From: Thermoanaerobacterium xylanolyticum LX-11
GTDB taxonomy: Bacteria; Bacillota; Thermoanaerobacteria; Thermoanaerobacterales; Thermoanaerobacteraceae
NCBI RefSeq assembly: GCF_000189775.2
Contig: NC_015555.1
Coordinates: forward strand, 1,995,001 to 2,059,000
Direction: 5' to 3'
Length of the DNA stretch: 64,000 nucleotides
This document shows, piece after piece, positions 17,884 to 30,234 of this stretch (position 1 is the stretch's first letter; the number at the start of each line of letters is the position of its first letter). The notes below the pieces were generated by a model. It was not told where the DNA came from. It searched no databases and worked only from the letters and a program-made list of their open reading frames with translations. The translations under genes and the position numbers were made by a program.

Positions 17884-18780
17884 CTACTCGTAAATTCTAT
17901 TTTCTATGACTTTATCATAGCTAAAGTTTTCCATCATCAGATAGTGCTGAGCAGTGTCAAACAACGCTTTAGCAGGTATAAGACCGATAAGTTCACTGCC
18001 CACAATATTTACACCATACCTTGACGCTTCGTTTTTAATGACTTCAAAAACCCTATACAGTGGCGTCTTCTCAAAGTTTGTAAAATTCATCGAAACTTGT
18101 ACAACATTTCGCTCCTTCAAATCTACTCCCATCGCCTTTAAGTATCTGAAGCCTCCTGAAGAATGCCTTATTGCTTTCGCTATTTTCTTTGCAATGTCTA
18201 CATTACTTGTACCTAAATTTACATTGAAAGCTATCAGAAAATTTCTTGCGCCTACAACAGTGACGCCGCTTTTTTCATTCATCACACGCGGTCCGTAGTC
18301 AGGAACCCAATCAGGCATTTTTATTTTTTCAAAAAAGCCTTCATATCCACCTCTCCTTATGTCCTCAAGGTTTCTCCTTAATGGGTTTCCCTGAGCTTCT
18401 TCATAAAGATATACAGGTACCTTAAGCTCTTCCCCTATGCGCCTTCCTACATCTTTTGCTATCGCTACGCATTCATCCATAGTGACATTCTTAAGAGGCA
18501 CAAATGGCAAAACATCTAAAGCCCCAACTCTTGGATGCTGCCCTTTATGATACCTCATGTCGATTAATTCCGAAGCTTTTTTGGCCACATTAAAGGCAGC
18601 TTCTTTTACTCCATCCACATCTCCACAAAATGTTATGACAGACCTATTGTGGTCTTTGTCCATAGTATAGTCTAACAATTTAACGCCATTTACAGATGCC
18701 ACTTCTGCCACAAGTGCTGCAACCTTCTTTTGGTCTCTACCTTCGCTGAAATTCGGAATACACTCTACGATTTTATCCAT
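17884..18780 (-). CDS. ftcD: Glutamate formimidoyltransferase
   Basis: This 298-residue enzyme moves a formimino group from formiminoglutamate (or a related donor) to tetrahydrofolate. ECIPNFSEGRDQ at the start and YHKGQHPRVGALDVLPFVP in the middle are family signatures. I start at the ATG at 18780, seven bases after GGAGG, since the upstream extension is hydrophobic noise. With the next gene it would feed one-carbon units into folate. The donor is unknown because hut genes are not nearby. A promoter is at 18825-18853. Confidence 0.93.
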   Translation of the reverse strand: MDKIVECIPNFSEGRDQKKVAALVAEVASVNGVKLLDYTMDKDHNRSVITFCGDVDGVKEAAFNVAKKASELIDMRYHKGQHPRVGALDVLPFVPLKNVTMDECVAIAKDVGRRIGEELKVPVYLYEEAQGNPLRRNLEDIRRGGYEGFFEKIKMPDWVPDYGPRVMNEKSGVTVVGARNFLIAFNVNLGTSNVDIAKKIAKAIRHSSGGFRYLKAMGVDLKERNVVQVSMNFTNFEKTPLYRVFEVIKNEASRYGVNIVGSELIGLIPAKALFDTAQHYLMMENFSYDKVIENRIYE

Positions 18781-18824
18781 ATTTACCTCCACTATCACAA
18801 ATTTAATAATTATTTCTCGAATTG

Positions 18825-18853
18825 AGAATATAATAAAGCACATATTTTTTCAA
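18825..18853 (-). promoter_or_regulatory. Sigma-A promoter for the ftcD operon
   Basis: TTGAAA (18848-18853), 17 bases, TATTCT (18825-18830) on the minus strand. A small inverted repeat TTCTC-GAATT-GAGAA (about 18814-18828) overlaps the -10 and could bind a regulator. Confidence 0.65.
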
Positions 18854-18863
18854 CAATTGCGAT

Positions 18864-18891
18864 AAAAAAATACGGATCAGAAGATCCGCAT
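18864..18891 (-). terminator. Terminator of the DUF4914 gene
   Basis: TGCGGATC-TTCT-GATCCGTA followed by TTTTTTT on the minus strand, just after the stop codon. Confidence 0.9.
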
Positions 18892-20760
18892 TTACAGAAT
18901 ATTAATGTAGTCATCAAAAGAACCGTCGTCAAGGCAACATTCTATAATATCTCTGCCCAGTTTTGACAAATCCGGCGTCAAATATTTTTTAAGCTCTTGT
19001 TTAAAGAAATCAGTCAATATCTTTGCACCCTTCATAAATGCTTCTTCACCCACTTCAGGCTGCAAGTGTACTTGTAAGAAATGCTTAGGCATAAATTCGC
19101 CATCTATTTTAAGTGATTCCAGAGAATACCCTAATAGAGGGCATTTTGACTCTGTCAACTGATCAGGCCTGAATTTTGCGCCACCGCGCCTTGAGAGATA
19201 TTCTCTCGCAATCCATTGAGGCATGAATCCGACTTTATAAGCGCCTATATGCTGATTTGGTATCAATACATACCTTGTGGCAGGAGTATTCTGTATTTGC
19301 TCCAAGATGAGATTTGCATGTCGTACCATCTTTCCTGTAGCAAATGGCCAGTATGAGCCAACACCTTCACTGCTTAACCCTTCCGTGTCTATGATGCTGG
19401 GGTTTGCGTATCCTCTTGGAGCCACTAACCTCCAAAGCCAAGCAATAGATGGTGGCAGCACGTGAAGCACGCCTAATATACCATAAGAAGGATTTTCTTT
19501 TGTGCACGGAGGGGTTCTCACTCCAAAGCTTCTTATATCAACTTCTACAGCATCATCTACCGTATTTGCAATGAACCCCCTTGGCATTATGACTCTTGGG
19601 TTAGTACAAGGCTTACCAGGGCTATCTTCTATGTGCTCCCATATTAGGCATGTAGAATTAGGTACCCCATCAATATTAAGGAAAAGAAGCGGCTCTTTGG
19701 GATGGATACACAATTTTTCAAGATCAGGACTTGAACCGTACTCTGTAACATGGTCAAGTCTTATAAACCATCCATTCTCTGCGTCTTTGACAACCAACCT
19801 CTTGCTTGCATCTTGATATGATGGATGGCACAACGCCATATCATCTGTAACAGGCTGCAGTTCGCTGTTTTCTTTAAGTTCCATGTAGAATTTTTCCTTA
19901 GTCACGATGTTAGTGCCAAAATGTATCCTTCCATCCAATTCCCTTGGAAGCTGCTCAGTCATCTCACTTTTTCCGCCACCGCTGGCACCTTCATGCATGA
20001 TAGTCATTATGTTGTCATAAGGCGTTATAACTCTTACAGTAGATGCATGTGCTGTTATCCACCCTTCTTTTTCACCTACATCCAAAAGAACACTATAAAC
20101 ACCTTTTTTTGCACTTGGACCAGGATATAAGTTATAAGAGAATAGTTCTTGCATGTCTTCAAGCCTGTTATGAACGACTACTTGCTTTCCATTGAAATGG
20201 GTATGCCTGAAAGGAGGTGCCACAAATATGATAGAGCATGGTTTAAAGTTCTCACTGATTTTTTCCTTTGGTATAAAACCTTGGATGTCTGCGAGAGCAA
20301 GGACAAAAAAGCCCGCATTTTTTGGTGCGATCACCAACGAAGCATATCCTAATCTTTCATCACCAGCCATAAATGGCATTACAATCAAATCCTGCTTCTT
20401 TAACCAATTAAAAGTCTCAAGCCTTAAAGGTTCAAAGTCCTCACCAAACCTGTCTTTGTACCTTACCTTATCAGTGTCTTTATCATCAGCTATAACCATG
20501 CAGTTTGGTTCTCGCCGCCTCATGTACGGTTCAGGGTAATTTACTGCAAAGCCGTTTTTACACTTTGCAACAGTGGCTTCCACAACTTTCCCTTTCCCTG
20601 GTACTTCGTATGAAACTTCAAACGTGTCATTTCCGCTGCCGCCTATCGTCAAATCTAATAGTTCTCTTCTACTTTCAGGAATAATTATTTCTCTTCCACT
20701 TCTTAAAATATCAGAAACTTCATCAGGTAGTATAAAGTAATCTAAAATGCCATTTTCCAT
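18892..20760 (-). CDS. DUF4914 family protein, P-loop PEPCK-like
   Basis: This 622-residue cytoplasmic protein matches the uncharacterised DUF4914 family. A P-loop, HEGASGGGKSE at residues 256-266, resembles the kinase-1a loop of ATP-type PEP carboxykinase, so a nucleotide-dependent kinase or carboxykinase-like role is plausible. Conserved-looking stretches include RHTHFNGKQVVVHNRLED and MPRGFIANTVDD. The ribosome site (GAGA) is weak. A strong promoter lies 210 bases upstream and the long leader carries a possible 10-codon peptide and a large hairpin, suggesting attenuation. It is divergent from the PFOR gene. No substrate can be named from sequence. Confidence 0.88.
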   Translation of the reverse strand: MENGILDYFILPDEVSDILRSGREIIIPESRRELLDLTIGGSGNDTFEVSYEVPGKGKVVEATVAKCKNGFAVNYPEPYMRRREPNCMVIADDKDTDKVRYKDRFGEDFEPLRLETFNWLKKQDLIVMPFMAGDERLGYASLVIAPKNAGFFVLALADIQGFIPKEKISENFKPCSIIFVAPPFRHTHFNGKQVVVHNRLEDMQELFSYNLYPGPSAKKGVYSVLLDVGEKEGWITAHASTVRVITPYDNIMTIMHEGASGGGKSEMTEQLPRELDGRIHFGTNIVTKEKFYMELKENSELQPVTDDMALCHPSYQDASKRLVVKDAENGWFIRLDHVTEYGSSPDLEKLCIHPKEPLLFLNIDGVPNSTCLIWEHIEDSPGKPCTNPRVIMPRGFIANTVDDAVEVDIRSFGVRTPPCTKENPSYGILGVLHVLPPSIAWLWRLVAPRGYANPSIIDTEGLSSEGVGSYWPFATGKMVRHANLILEQIQNTPATRYVLIPNQHIGAYKVGFMPQWIAREYLSRRGGAKFRPDQLTESKCPLLGYSLESLKIDGEFMPKHFLQVHLQPEVGEEAFMKGAKILTDFFKQELKKYLTPDLSKLGRDIIECCLDDGSFDDYINIL

Positions 20761-20855
20761 TTTTTTCTATCTCATTCCTTTCACACGATATGAAAATTTT
20801 TGAAATAATAGACGTGATATTATGCAGAATTTTAATATTTGAAATATTTTATAAA

Positions 20856-20892
20856 AGCCACTATCTATCTATAAATTAGATAAATACTGGCT
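20856..20892 (-). promoter_or_regulatory. Long hairpin in the DUF4914 leader (possible attenuator)
   Basis: AGCCA, TAT and TATCTA arms pair with TAGATA, ATA and TGGCT, giving about 14 base pairs with two mismatches. On the minus strand the hairpin is followed by TTTTATAAAATATTT, a modest terminator tract. Its 5' arm begins at the stop codon of a tiny ORF (20891-20923). Confidence 0.55.
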
Positions 20893-20923
20893 AAGCGGCA
20901 AATTTGCAAAGCAACCCTTTCAT
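20891..20923 (-). CDS. Possible 10-residue leader peptide (MKGLLCKFAA)
   Basis: An ATG preceded by GGGGG at a spacing of five bases opens ten codons, MKGLLCKFAA, then TAG. The stop lies at the foot of the hairpin at 20856-20892, so a ribosome here would block its folding. It lies about 45 bases after the predicted start of transcription. It may be chance; conservation would decide. Confidence 0.4.
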   Translation of the reverse strand: MKGLLCKFAA

Positions 20924-20973
20924 AGAAACCCCCTATTTACTTTCCTTCAATGTAGAAAAAATTCATGTAATTT

Positions 20974-21002
20974 ATTTTATCATTTTCAAGCATTAAAGTC
21001 AA
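20974..21002 (-). promoter_or_regulatory. Sigma-A promoter of the DUF4914 gene
   Basis: TTGACT (20997-21002), 17 bases, TAAAAT (20974-20979) on the minus strand, giving a 5' leader of about 205 bases. Confidence 0.78.
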
Positions 21003-21116
21003 TCCCTGCTTAACAAAATACGCAATTAGCCGAAATATTAAATTGTAGATGCTGTGGTACTTTAATTAATATTATATCACATAATATGACCAGCTCATAA
21101 TTTTATGAATAAAATT

Positions 21117-21160
21117 TTGTCAAAAAAATATTTTTATATTTTAATCATCTGTGATATAAT
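21117..21160 (+). promoter_or_regulatory. Candidate promoter(s) of the PFOR gene
   Basis: TTGTCA (21117-21122), 17 bases, TTTAAT (21140-21145) is one option; a perfect TATAAT at 21155-21160 without a good -35 is another. ATATCACA (21074-21081) and TGTGATAT (21150-21157) form a wide inverted repeat around the site. Either start gives a 5' leader of about 170-185 bases. Confidence 0.5.
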
Positions 21161-21170
21161 TATCGTGGAA

Positions 21171-21302
21171 CTGTTATATAAAGTCTAAAGGTATATATAT
21201 AAGCATTTTCAGAAAACTGTTATATAATTGCTTAATAGCTGTTGTATAACAGTACATATTTGTTTATGCTGTATTATAATAGTTTGCTTATATATCCTTA
21301 GA
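21171..21302 (+). promoter_or_regulatory. Structured, repeat-rich leader of the PFOR gene
   Basis: The stretch CTGTTATATAA occurs at 21171 and 21217, and CTGTTGTATAACAG at 21239 is a palindromic variant. TCTAAAGGTATATATATAAGC-like bases at 21184-21204 are complementary, with a bulge, to GCTTATATATCCTTAGA at 21286-21302. ACTGTTATATAA can also pair with TTGTATAACAGT. I do not recognise a known riboswitch class. It could be operators, an RNA structure, or both. Confidence 0.45.
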
Positions 21303-21319
21303 TTTAAATATAAATTTAA

Positions 21320-24865
<3,546 letters not shown>

Positions 24866-24875
24866 CTTCACTACA

Positions 24876-24914
24876 ATTAATGAGCGAATTACTTTCGCTC
24901 ATTAATTTTTATAT
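24876..24914 (+). terminator. Terminator of the PFOR gene
   Basis: AATTAATGAGCGAA-TTAC-TTTCGCTCATTAATT followed by TTTATAT. Confidence 0.9.
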
Positions 24915-24947
24915 ATCGATTTAATTGCCTCCTTCTAAATTTTTCTC

Positions 24948-24976
24948 TTGTTTATCTATTTAATGTTTTATATAAT
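24948..24976 (+). promoter_or_regulatory. Sigma-A promoter of icd
   Basis: TTGTTT (24948-24953), 17 bases, TATAAT (24971-24976), about 28 bases before the expected ribosome site. Confidence 0.75.
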
Positions 24977-25010
24977 TAATGTTATAAACTACGTAAAAGG
25001 AGCGGATGAT

Positions 25011-26222
25011 ATGAGAGAAAAGATAAAGATGGCAAATCCTATCGTAGAGCTGGATGGCGATGAAATGACCAGAATCATCTGGCAGATGATAAAAGACATG
25101 CTTATACACCCTTTTGTCGAACTGAATACAGAATACTACGATCTGGGTCTTAAAAATAGAGATTTAACAGATGATCAGGTAACTGTTGATGCCGCTTATG
25201 CAATAAAAAAGCACAAAGTAGGCGTCAAGTGCGCTACTATAACACCTAATGCTCAAAGAGTCGAAGAGTACAATTTAAAAAAGATGTGGAAAAGCCCCAA
25301 TGGTACTATAAGGGCTATATTAGATGGTACTGTTTTTAGAACACCTATACTTGTAAATGGAATAAAACCTCTCGTAAAAAACTGGACAAAACCTATAACG
25401 ATTGCTCGTCACGCTTATGGAGATGTGTACAAAGATGTAGAATACAGAGTAGAAAAGGTAGCTAAAGCAGAATTAGTAGTGACGTACGACGATAATTCAA
25501 TTGAAAGACAGATAATACACCAGTTTGACGGTCCAGGTATTTTGATAGGGATGCATAACATAGACAAGTCTATAAAAAGCTTCGCAAAAGCTTGTTTCAA
25601 CTACGCATTAAGTCAAAAGCAAGATTTATGGTTTGCCACAAAAGACACTATCTCAAAAGTATACGACCACACTTTTAAAGACATATTCAATGATATGTAC
25701 GAAAGTGAGTACAAAGATAAATTCAAAGAAGCCGGAATCGAATATTTTTACACATTGATAGACGACGCAGTGGCAAGAGTCATAAGATCAGAAGGCGGCA
25801 TGATATGGGCTTTAAAAAATTACGACGGAGATGTAATGTCAGACATGGTTGCTACTGCCTTTGGAAGTTTGGCAATGATGACATCCGTATTAGTATCGCC
25901 TGATGGCGACTTTGAATACGAAGCAGCCCATGGAACGGTGACGCGTCATTATTACAAGTATTTACAAGGTGAAGAAACATCTACAAACCCTATCGCTACT
26001 ATATTTGCATGGACTGGCGCATTGAAAAAGCGGGGTGAATTAGACAATAACAAGCATTTAATGAAGTTTGCTGAAAAATTAGAGGAAGCATCGTTAAAGA
26101 CAATAGAAAATGGCATAATGACTAAAGATTTAGCTGCAATCTCAGAACTTCCTGATAAAAAGGCTGTAAACACCAAAGAATTTTTAAACGAAATCAAAAC
26201 CAACCTCGAAAAGTTGCTTTAA
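25011..26222 (+). CDS. icd: NADP-dependent isocitrate dehydrogenase (dimeric, eukaryote-like type)
   Basis: This 403-residue enzyme converts isocitrate to 2-oxoglutarate, CO2 and [21 protein letters not shown] at the N-terminus, the substrate-binding [16 protein letters not shown] and the cofactor region [14 protein letters not shown] identify the dimeric subfamily. I use the ATG at 25011, after AAAAGGAG; the upstream extension overlaps the promoter. With aconitase and the homocitrate/citrate synthase-like enzyme at the left edge it could complete an oxidative branch to glutamate. It is flanked by terminators and is probably monocistronic. Confidence 0.96.
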   Translation: MREKIKMANPIVELDGDEMTRIIWQMIKDMLIHPFVELNTEYYDLGLKNRDLTDDQVTVDAAYAIKKHKVGVKCATITPNAQRVEEYNLKKMWKSPNGTIRAILDGTVFRTPILVNGIKPLVKNWTKPITIARHAYGDVYKDVEYRVEKVAKAELVVTYDDNSIERQIIHQFDGPGILIGMHNIDKSIKSFAKACFNYALSQKQDLWFATKDTISKVYDHTFKDIFNDMYESEYKDKFKEAGIEYFYTLIDDAVARVIRSEGGMIWALKNYDGDVMSDMVATAFGSLAMMTSVLVSPDGDFEYEAAHGTVTRHYYKYLQGEETSTNPIATIFAWTGALKKRGELDNNKHLMKFAEKLEEASLKTIENGIMTKDLAAISELPDKKAVNTKEFLNEIKTNLEKLL

Positions 26223-26224
26223 TT

Positions 26225-26262
26225 AAGAAATGCTCTTTAGCCATTAAAGGGCATTTCTGCCT
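26225..26262 (+). terminator. Hairpin after icd
   Basis: AGAAATGCTCTTTA and TAAAGGGCATTTCT form a long stem; the tract after it (GCCTTTTC) is a weak T-run. Confidence 0.65.
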
Positions 26263-26293
26263 TTTCAAATATAAATTTTGCGAGGGATATAAA

Positions 26294-27241
26294 TTGGTAT
26301 TATTAAATGGAATTGAAAGCATTTTACCCATTGTCTTCATCATCGCCTTAGGTTATATTCTTTCGTATAAAAAGTGGCTGGATGAATCTGCATCTGAGCT
26401 TTTTTCAAGAATCGTCGTCAAGATCTCCCTTCCATGTCTCATGTTCTACACCGTCATAGAAAATCTTGAAAGAAGTCAGTTGTCTCACATGATATTTGGC
26501 TTAATCGCCGCTTTTTTAAGCATTTTAATAACATATTTAATCGCTAATATATTTGTAATCTTGCTGAAATTCGACAGAAAAAAGGCAGGCTTGTTTTCTG
26601 CCATATTTGCCTTTTCAAATACGATATTTGTAGGTCTTCCTGTCAATCAAGCTCTTTTTGGCAATAAAGCCGTCCCGTACGTGCTTTTGTATTACGTTGC
26701 AAATACAACGCTGTTTTGGACGATGGGGCTTTACAACATAAGAAAAGATGTAGAAAACCCAAATGGAGATTTTTCAATGTATCAGGCATTAAAAAAGATA
26801 TTTTCTGCACCGCTTTTAGGATACATTGTAGGCATCATCTTCATATTGCTGGGAATAAAAACGCCTCAATTTTTGGTTGACACAGCAAAATACATCGGGC
26901 AGCTTACAACACCTCTCTCTATGATCTTTATAGGAATATCCATCTACATGACAGACTTGAAAGATTTTAAGCTTGACAAAAACGTCTTATTTTTGCTTAT
27001 AGGCCGCATTATAATAGCACCCATCATAACGATACTGGTACTTCACCTTTTCAAACTCAACATTTTGATGGAAAAAGTATTCGTCATTCAAAGCGCTTTA
27101 CCTGTGATGACGCAAATAGCAATTGTAGCCCATGCCTACAAAAGCGACCAGAAATACCCATCTATAATGATAGCCGCAACAAATCTTCTAAGTTTAATCG
27201 TGGTGCCAATATATATGTACATAATAAGCAATATATTTTAA
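26294..27241 (+). CDS. AEC family transporter (auxin efflux carrier-like)
   Basis: This 315-residue protein has about ten hydrophobic segments and the mem_trans fold used for malate, malonate or other organic acids. FAFSNTIFVGLPVNQALFG is the conserved central stretch, and SALPVMTQIAIVAHAY the C-terminal one. Start is TTG, eight bases after GAGGG; no ATG is near. It follows icd, so a link with di- or tricarboxylates is possible but unproven. A shared terminator follows at 27240-27264. Confidence 0.88.
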   Translation: MVLLNGIESILPIVFIIALGYILSYKKWLDESASELFSRIVVKISLPCLMFYTVIENLERSQLSHMIFGLIAAFLSILITYLIANIFVILLKFDRKKAGLFSAIFAFSNTIFVGLPVNQALFGNKAVPYVLLYYVANTTLFWTMGLYNIRKDVENPNGDFSMYQALKKIFSAPLLGYIVGIIFILLGIKTPQFLVDTAKYIGQLTTPLSMIFIGISIYMTDLKDFKLDKNVLFLLIGRIIIAPIITILVLHLFKLNILMEKVFVIQSALPVMTQIAIVAHAYKSDQKYPSIMIAATNLLSLIVVPIYMYIISNIF

Positions 27242-27264
27242 AGGGCAGTTTCTGCCCTTTTTTA
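27240..27264. terminator. Bidirectional terminator
   Basis: AAAGGGCAG-TTT-CTGCCCTTTTTT lies between converging genes. T-runs on the plus side are strong; on the minus side TTTAAAATATATT is weaker. Confidence 0.85.
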
Positions 27265-27822
27265 CTATTTGCCCTCATTTAAGTAATTTAATATATCCTG
27301 CTTTTGGCTTTCTGTTATCTTCTTGTCTTTTACAGCTTTTTCAAGGACATTTCTGAATTTTTTGTACCCACTTCCCCTTTTAAATCCTTTCATTCCTGGA
27401 GGAAAACCTGTTCCATCCCATTTGTTTACCTTGTCAGTGTATTTTTTAATAATCTCATTTGCCTTATCCTGTGAAATCTTCCCACTTTGTACTTTCTTGT
27501 TTAAATTAGCAGTGAAATCATTTATAAGCTTCTGCCGCTTTTGAGAAAGTGTCAAACTGTTAAGCTCTTTTATATATTGTTCTTTTTCATTTATCCTTGA
27601 AATCATGCTGTCATACTTTTCTTTGCTTATTTTGCCTTGGTTGTACTTTTCAGTAACCTTCCCCTTTATATCCTCCAATTTTTTTATTGGATCTACTTTA
27701 TTTGGAGCGGCTGTTGAAATGATACTTTGCTGTGGTAGTGCAGTTTCATCTGCCAACGCCACCGTTGAAAAAAGCATAACACCAAGCATTGTAGCCGCCA
27801 ACAATCTCTTGTATTTTATCAT
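27265..27822 (-). CDS. Secreted DUF2680-like protein
   Basis: This 185-residue protein has a clear signal peptide (MIKYKRLLAATMLGVMLFSTVALA) with likely cleavage near residue 24. The mature part is charged and helical and holds repeated units of the form GKIS.E..D.I...I (KISKEKYDSMISRI, KISQDKANEIIKKY, KKITESQKQDILNYL), typical of DUF2680-like proteins. No enzyme motif was seen. AGAAGGAGG precedes the ATG with a spacing of ten. It stands alone, convergent with the AEC gene. Its role is unknown. Confidence 0.75.
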   Translation of the reverse strand: MIKYKRLLAATMLGVMLFSTVALADETALPQQSIISTAAPNKVDPIKKLEDIKGKVTEKYNQGKISKEKYDSMISRINEKEQYIKELNSLTLSQKRQKLINDFTANLNKKVQSGKISQDKANEIIKKYTDKVNKWDGTGFPPGMKGFKRGSGYKKFRNVLEKAVKDKKITESQKQDILNYLNEGK

Positions 27823-28038
27823 CGTTCATTTACCTCCTTCTGCGATATTGCGTAAAATTGTTTAAATAAAATCTGCACCTCCTTTTTCATTTACTATTAT
27901 GTCCTGAAGTTGTGTCAGATTTTTGTTAAATCGATTAACAATTTGTAAAAGTTTTATGTTAAATTTTAGTGAATTTTTGAATAATATCATCTTCTTGAAG
28001 AAAAATAAATAGTAAATAACGAGTTTAGGAGGAATAAG

Positions 28039-28497
28039 ATGAAAACATTAAGAAAAATCATATCTATAGCCATAATTGCAGTTTTGGCCCTAAGCCTTGT
28101 TTCATGCAAAACTATGACGAAGCCATCGACTCAAAAGCCAAAGCCTCAAACTACACCCAAGGTATCTTACAAAGATGGTACATACACAGGTGCTGGTCCA
28201 AAATGGTCTGAAGGCAGTGAAGATGCTACAGTCGTAATAAAAAATGGAAAAATAACAAGCATAACATTAAGGCGCTTAGATAAAAGCGGAAAAGAAATAA
28301 ATTACGACAAATGGACAGGTCAAAAAGATCCAAAGACAGGCAAAGTATATCCTAATTTAAAAAAGTTCAGAGTCGATATGACCAATGAGATGATCAAAAA
28401 GCAAACTTACAATGTTGACACAATAGCAGGTGCCACAGTGACGACTACAAACTGGAAGATAGCTGTCAAAAACGCCTTAGAAAAGGCAAAAAAATAA
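28039..28497 (+). CDS. FMN-binding domain lipoprotein
   Basis: This 152-residue lipoprotein has a lipobox LSLVSC (Cys23), a short Lys/Pro/Gln linker and one FMN_bind domain. DTIAGATVTTTNW near the C-terminus resembles the S/T-GAT motif where ApbE attaches FMN to threonine. It may carry electrons outside the membrane, for example in flavin-based extracellular electron transfer, but no partner genes are adjacent. AGGAGG precedes the ATG. A very strong terminator follows. Confidence 0.88.
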   Translation: MKTLRKIISIAIIAVLALSLVSCKTMTKPSTQKPKPQTTPKVSYKDGTYTGAGPKWSEGSEDATVVIKNGKITSITLRRLDKSGKEINYDKWTGQKDPKTGKVYPNLKKFRVDMTNEMIKKQTYNVDTIAGATVTTTNWKIAVKNALEKAKK

Positions 28498-28514
28498 TAC
28501 TTAAAAATGATTAT

Positions 28515-28562
28515 AAAAAGGCATTAAAATGTGATAGTAAATCGCATTTTAATGCCTTTTTT
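28515..28562 (+). terminator. Terminator of the FMN-binding lipoprotein gene
   Basis: AAAAAGGCATTAAAATG and CATTTTAATGCCTTTTTT form an almost perfect long stem with a T-run. Confidence 0.92.
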
Positions 28563-28626
28563 ATATGATGCCTTGTATGTTTACGACAAATAATATAAAA
28601 TGAAATATATGGGAGGAGGAGTTGAA

Positions 28627-29712
28627 ATGCAGGCAATCGAAAAGGCCAAAAAATTTTACTACGATGAATTAAATGCAAAACAGTTGTACTCTTACCTTGC
28701 AAAAGTAGAATCTAAAAAGGAAGTAAAGGAGTTATTTGAGGAACTGTCAAAGATTGAGGCAAATCATACGAAGTTTTGGTATGACTTTTTAAGCGATAGA
28801 GGTGTAAAGCTAAAACCAAAAGTGCGCGCTAACAGTCTGTGGTTTTATAAAATTCTACGGACACTCCTTGGAAGCCGCCTTTTTATAATACTTTTAGAGA
28901 TGCAGGAATCAAACAGCACTGATGAATACTATGAATACTACAAGGACCCCATTCTAACAGAATCAGAGCGTCAAGGTCTCGCTTTAATCATAGAAGATGA
29001 ACTAGAACATGAAAAAAATTTAGGCAACCAAAACAAAGAAGCAAATTTCTCCAATATACGAGACTTTATACTTGGCATGAACGACGGATTGGTAGAAATA
29101 TTAGGAACTGTCACAGGCCTTTCGGCTGTGTACCAGAGCAAACCGCTTATCGTCGGTGCATCTGGCCTTGTGGTAGGTATTGCAGGCGCATTGTCTATGG
29201 CAATAGGCGCATATACATCTGTAAGATCTCAAAGACAGGTAAATGAAGGCATCAAAAGCAAGATGGAGCTTCTATTTAACGTATCAAAAAATAGAGCTAA
29301 AGAAGAACTTCTAAACAAGTTAAGTGAATCAGGCATACCTGACGATATAAGTCAAGAAATCGTAGAAAAATTAGGCGACAACGAAAATGCCATGGCAAAT
29401 TTGCTGGTGGAAGAAGTAAAAGAAAATGAGATAAAATCAGCTTTGTACACAGGCTTGGCGTATTTGGTAGGACTTTTCTTTCCCGTCATTCCCTACTTCT
29501 TCATCACTTCATCATCGGTATTAGCATTGATTCTCTCTGTGATTTTCGCCGCTATAGCACTTTCTATCGTAGGTATGGTAGTCTCAATAGCCTCTGAAAG
29601 CCTATCCATAAAAAATAAAATACTCGAGATGGTATTGTCAGGTTTAGGAGCGGCAGCGCTGTCTTACCTATTCGGAACTTTTGTGCAGTTTGTATTCGGC
29701 ATTAATGCGTAG
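28627..29712 (+). CDS. Ferritin-like/VIT1 fusion, MbfA-type iron transporter
   Basis: This 361-residue protein joins an N-terminal rubrerythrin/ferritin-like domain (about 1-145) to a C-terminal VIT1/CCC1 membrane domain. Carboxylate/histidine pairs are seen in KIEANHTKFW and EDELEHEKN, as needed for a di-iron site. The membrane part has LVEILGTVTGLSAV and five hydrophobic segments. MbfA proteins of this layout export iron and help resist peroxide; that role is inferred. I start at the ATG at 28627, seven bases after GGAGG, not at the earlier ATG. A terminator overlaps the end of the gene. Confidence 0.88.
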   Translation: MQAIEKAKKFYYDELNAKQLYSYLAKVESKKEVKELFEELSKIEANHTKFWYDFLSDRGVKLKPKVRANSLWFYKILRTLLGSRLFIILLEMQESNSTDEYYEYYKDPILTESERQGLALIIEDELEHEKNLGNQNKEANFSNIRDFILGMNDGLVEILGTVTGLSAVYQSKPLIVGASGLVVGIAGALSMAIGAYTSVRSQRQVNEGIKSKMELLFNVSKNRAKEELLNKLSESGIPDDISQEIVEKLGDNENAMANLLVEEVKENEIKSALYTGLAYLVGLFFPVIPYFFITSSSVLALILSVIFAAIALSIVGMVVSIASESLSIKNKILEMVLSGLGAAALSYLFGTFVQFVFGINA

Positions 29713-29727
29713 TCATTAATGCCTTTT
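29698..29727 (+). terminator. Terminator overlapping the end of the MbfA-like gene
   Basis: GGCATTAATG-CGTAGT-CATTAATGCC followed by TTTTTATC; the stem starts in the last codons. Confidence 0.88.
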
Positions 29728-30222
29728 TATCTTTTTTAGATAAAACGACACAAAAACAGTGTATGTGTAATCGTAAATGACAAACGATATCTGTAGCAAA
29801 ACAAAGACCATAACAATAAGATAAGAGCCTATAAATATATTTACAGCAAACACAAATTTAAACACGAAATAAATTACGGATAAAGATAGGTTAAATACAA
29901 TAAGCTTTAAGACGTATTCCAAAAATCTATTTAACGAAAACCTCTCTATGTATGACTTTACAATGCCGTAAAATCCAAAAAAGCACGCATAATAAAAAGC
30001 TATCAACTTGTTTGGTATCAATATAAATGACAACAATGATGTAGCAATATAAAATACTAATCCTATATTAGCATTTGCTTCTATGACCATTATCGATGTA
30101 GAAAATGACGATAAAACCAGCAGAAAAAATCTACTTGTAGGCATTGCCGCAGAGATGAAAAGCAAAATCACATTTACAGCAGCAAGCATACCTCCTAAAG
30201 AAAGCGACCTCTCTCTTGACAT
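29716..30222 (-). CDS. Membrane protein of unknown function
   Basis: This 168-residue protein has four or five membrane segments and a basic C-terminus (FYLKKIKRH). I do not recognise a family. It starts 12 bases after the DnaJ-like gene stop, with GGGAG before the ATG, so it is the last gene of the DUF5685-DnaJ-membrane unit. This suggests a membrane partner for the other two, which is inference only. Confidence 0.75.
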   Translation of the reverse strand: MSRERSLSLGGMLAAVNVILLFISAAMPTSRFFLLVLSSFSTSIMVIEANANIGLVFYIATSLLSFILIPNKLIAFYYACFFGFYGIVKSYIERFSLNRFLEYVLKLIVFNLSLSVIYFVFKFVFAVNIFIGSYLIVMVFVLLQISFVIYDYTYTVFVSFYLKKIKRH

Positions 30223-30234
30223 AAAATCAACTCC

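Noticed and set aside
20856-20923. Possible c-di-GMP-I or other known riboswitch in the DUF4914 leader
   Set aside because: The conserved bases of c-di-GMP, TPP, SAM, ydaO, M-box and cobalamin aptamers were not found in order; kept only as a hairpin plus leader peptide.
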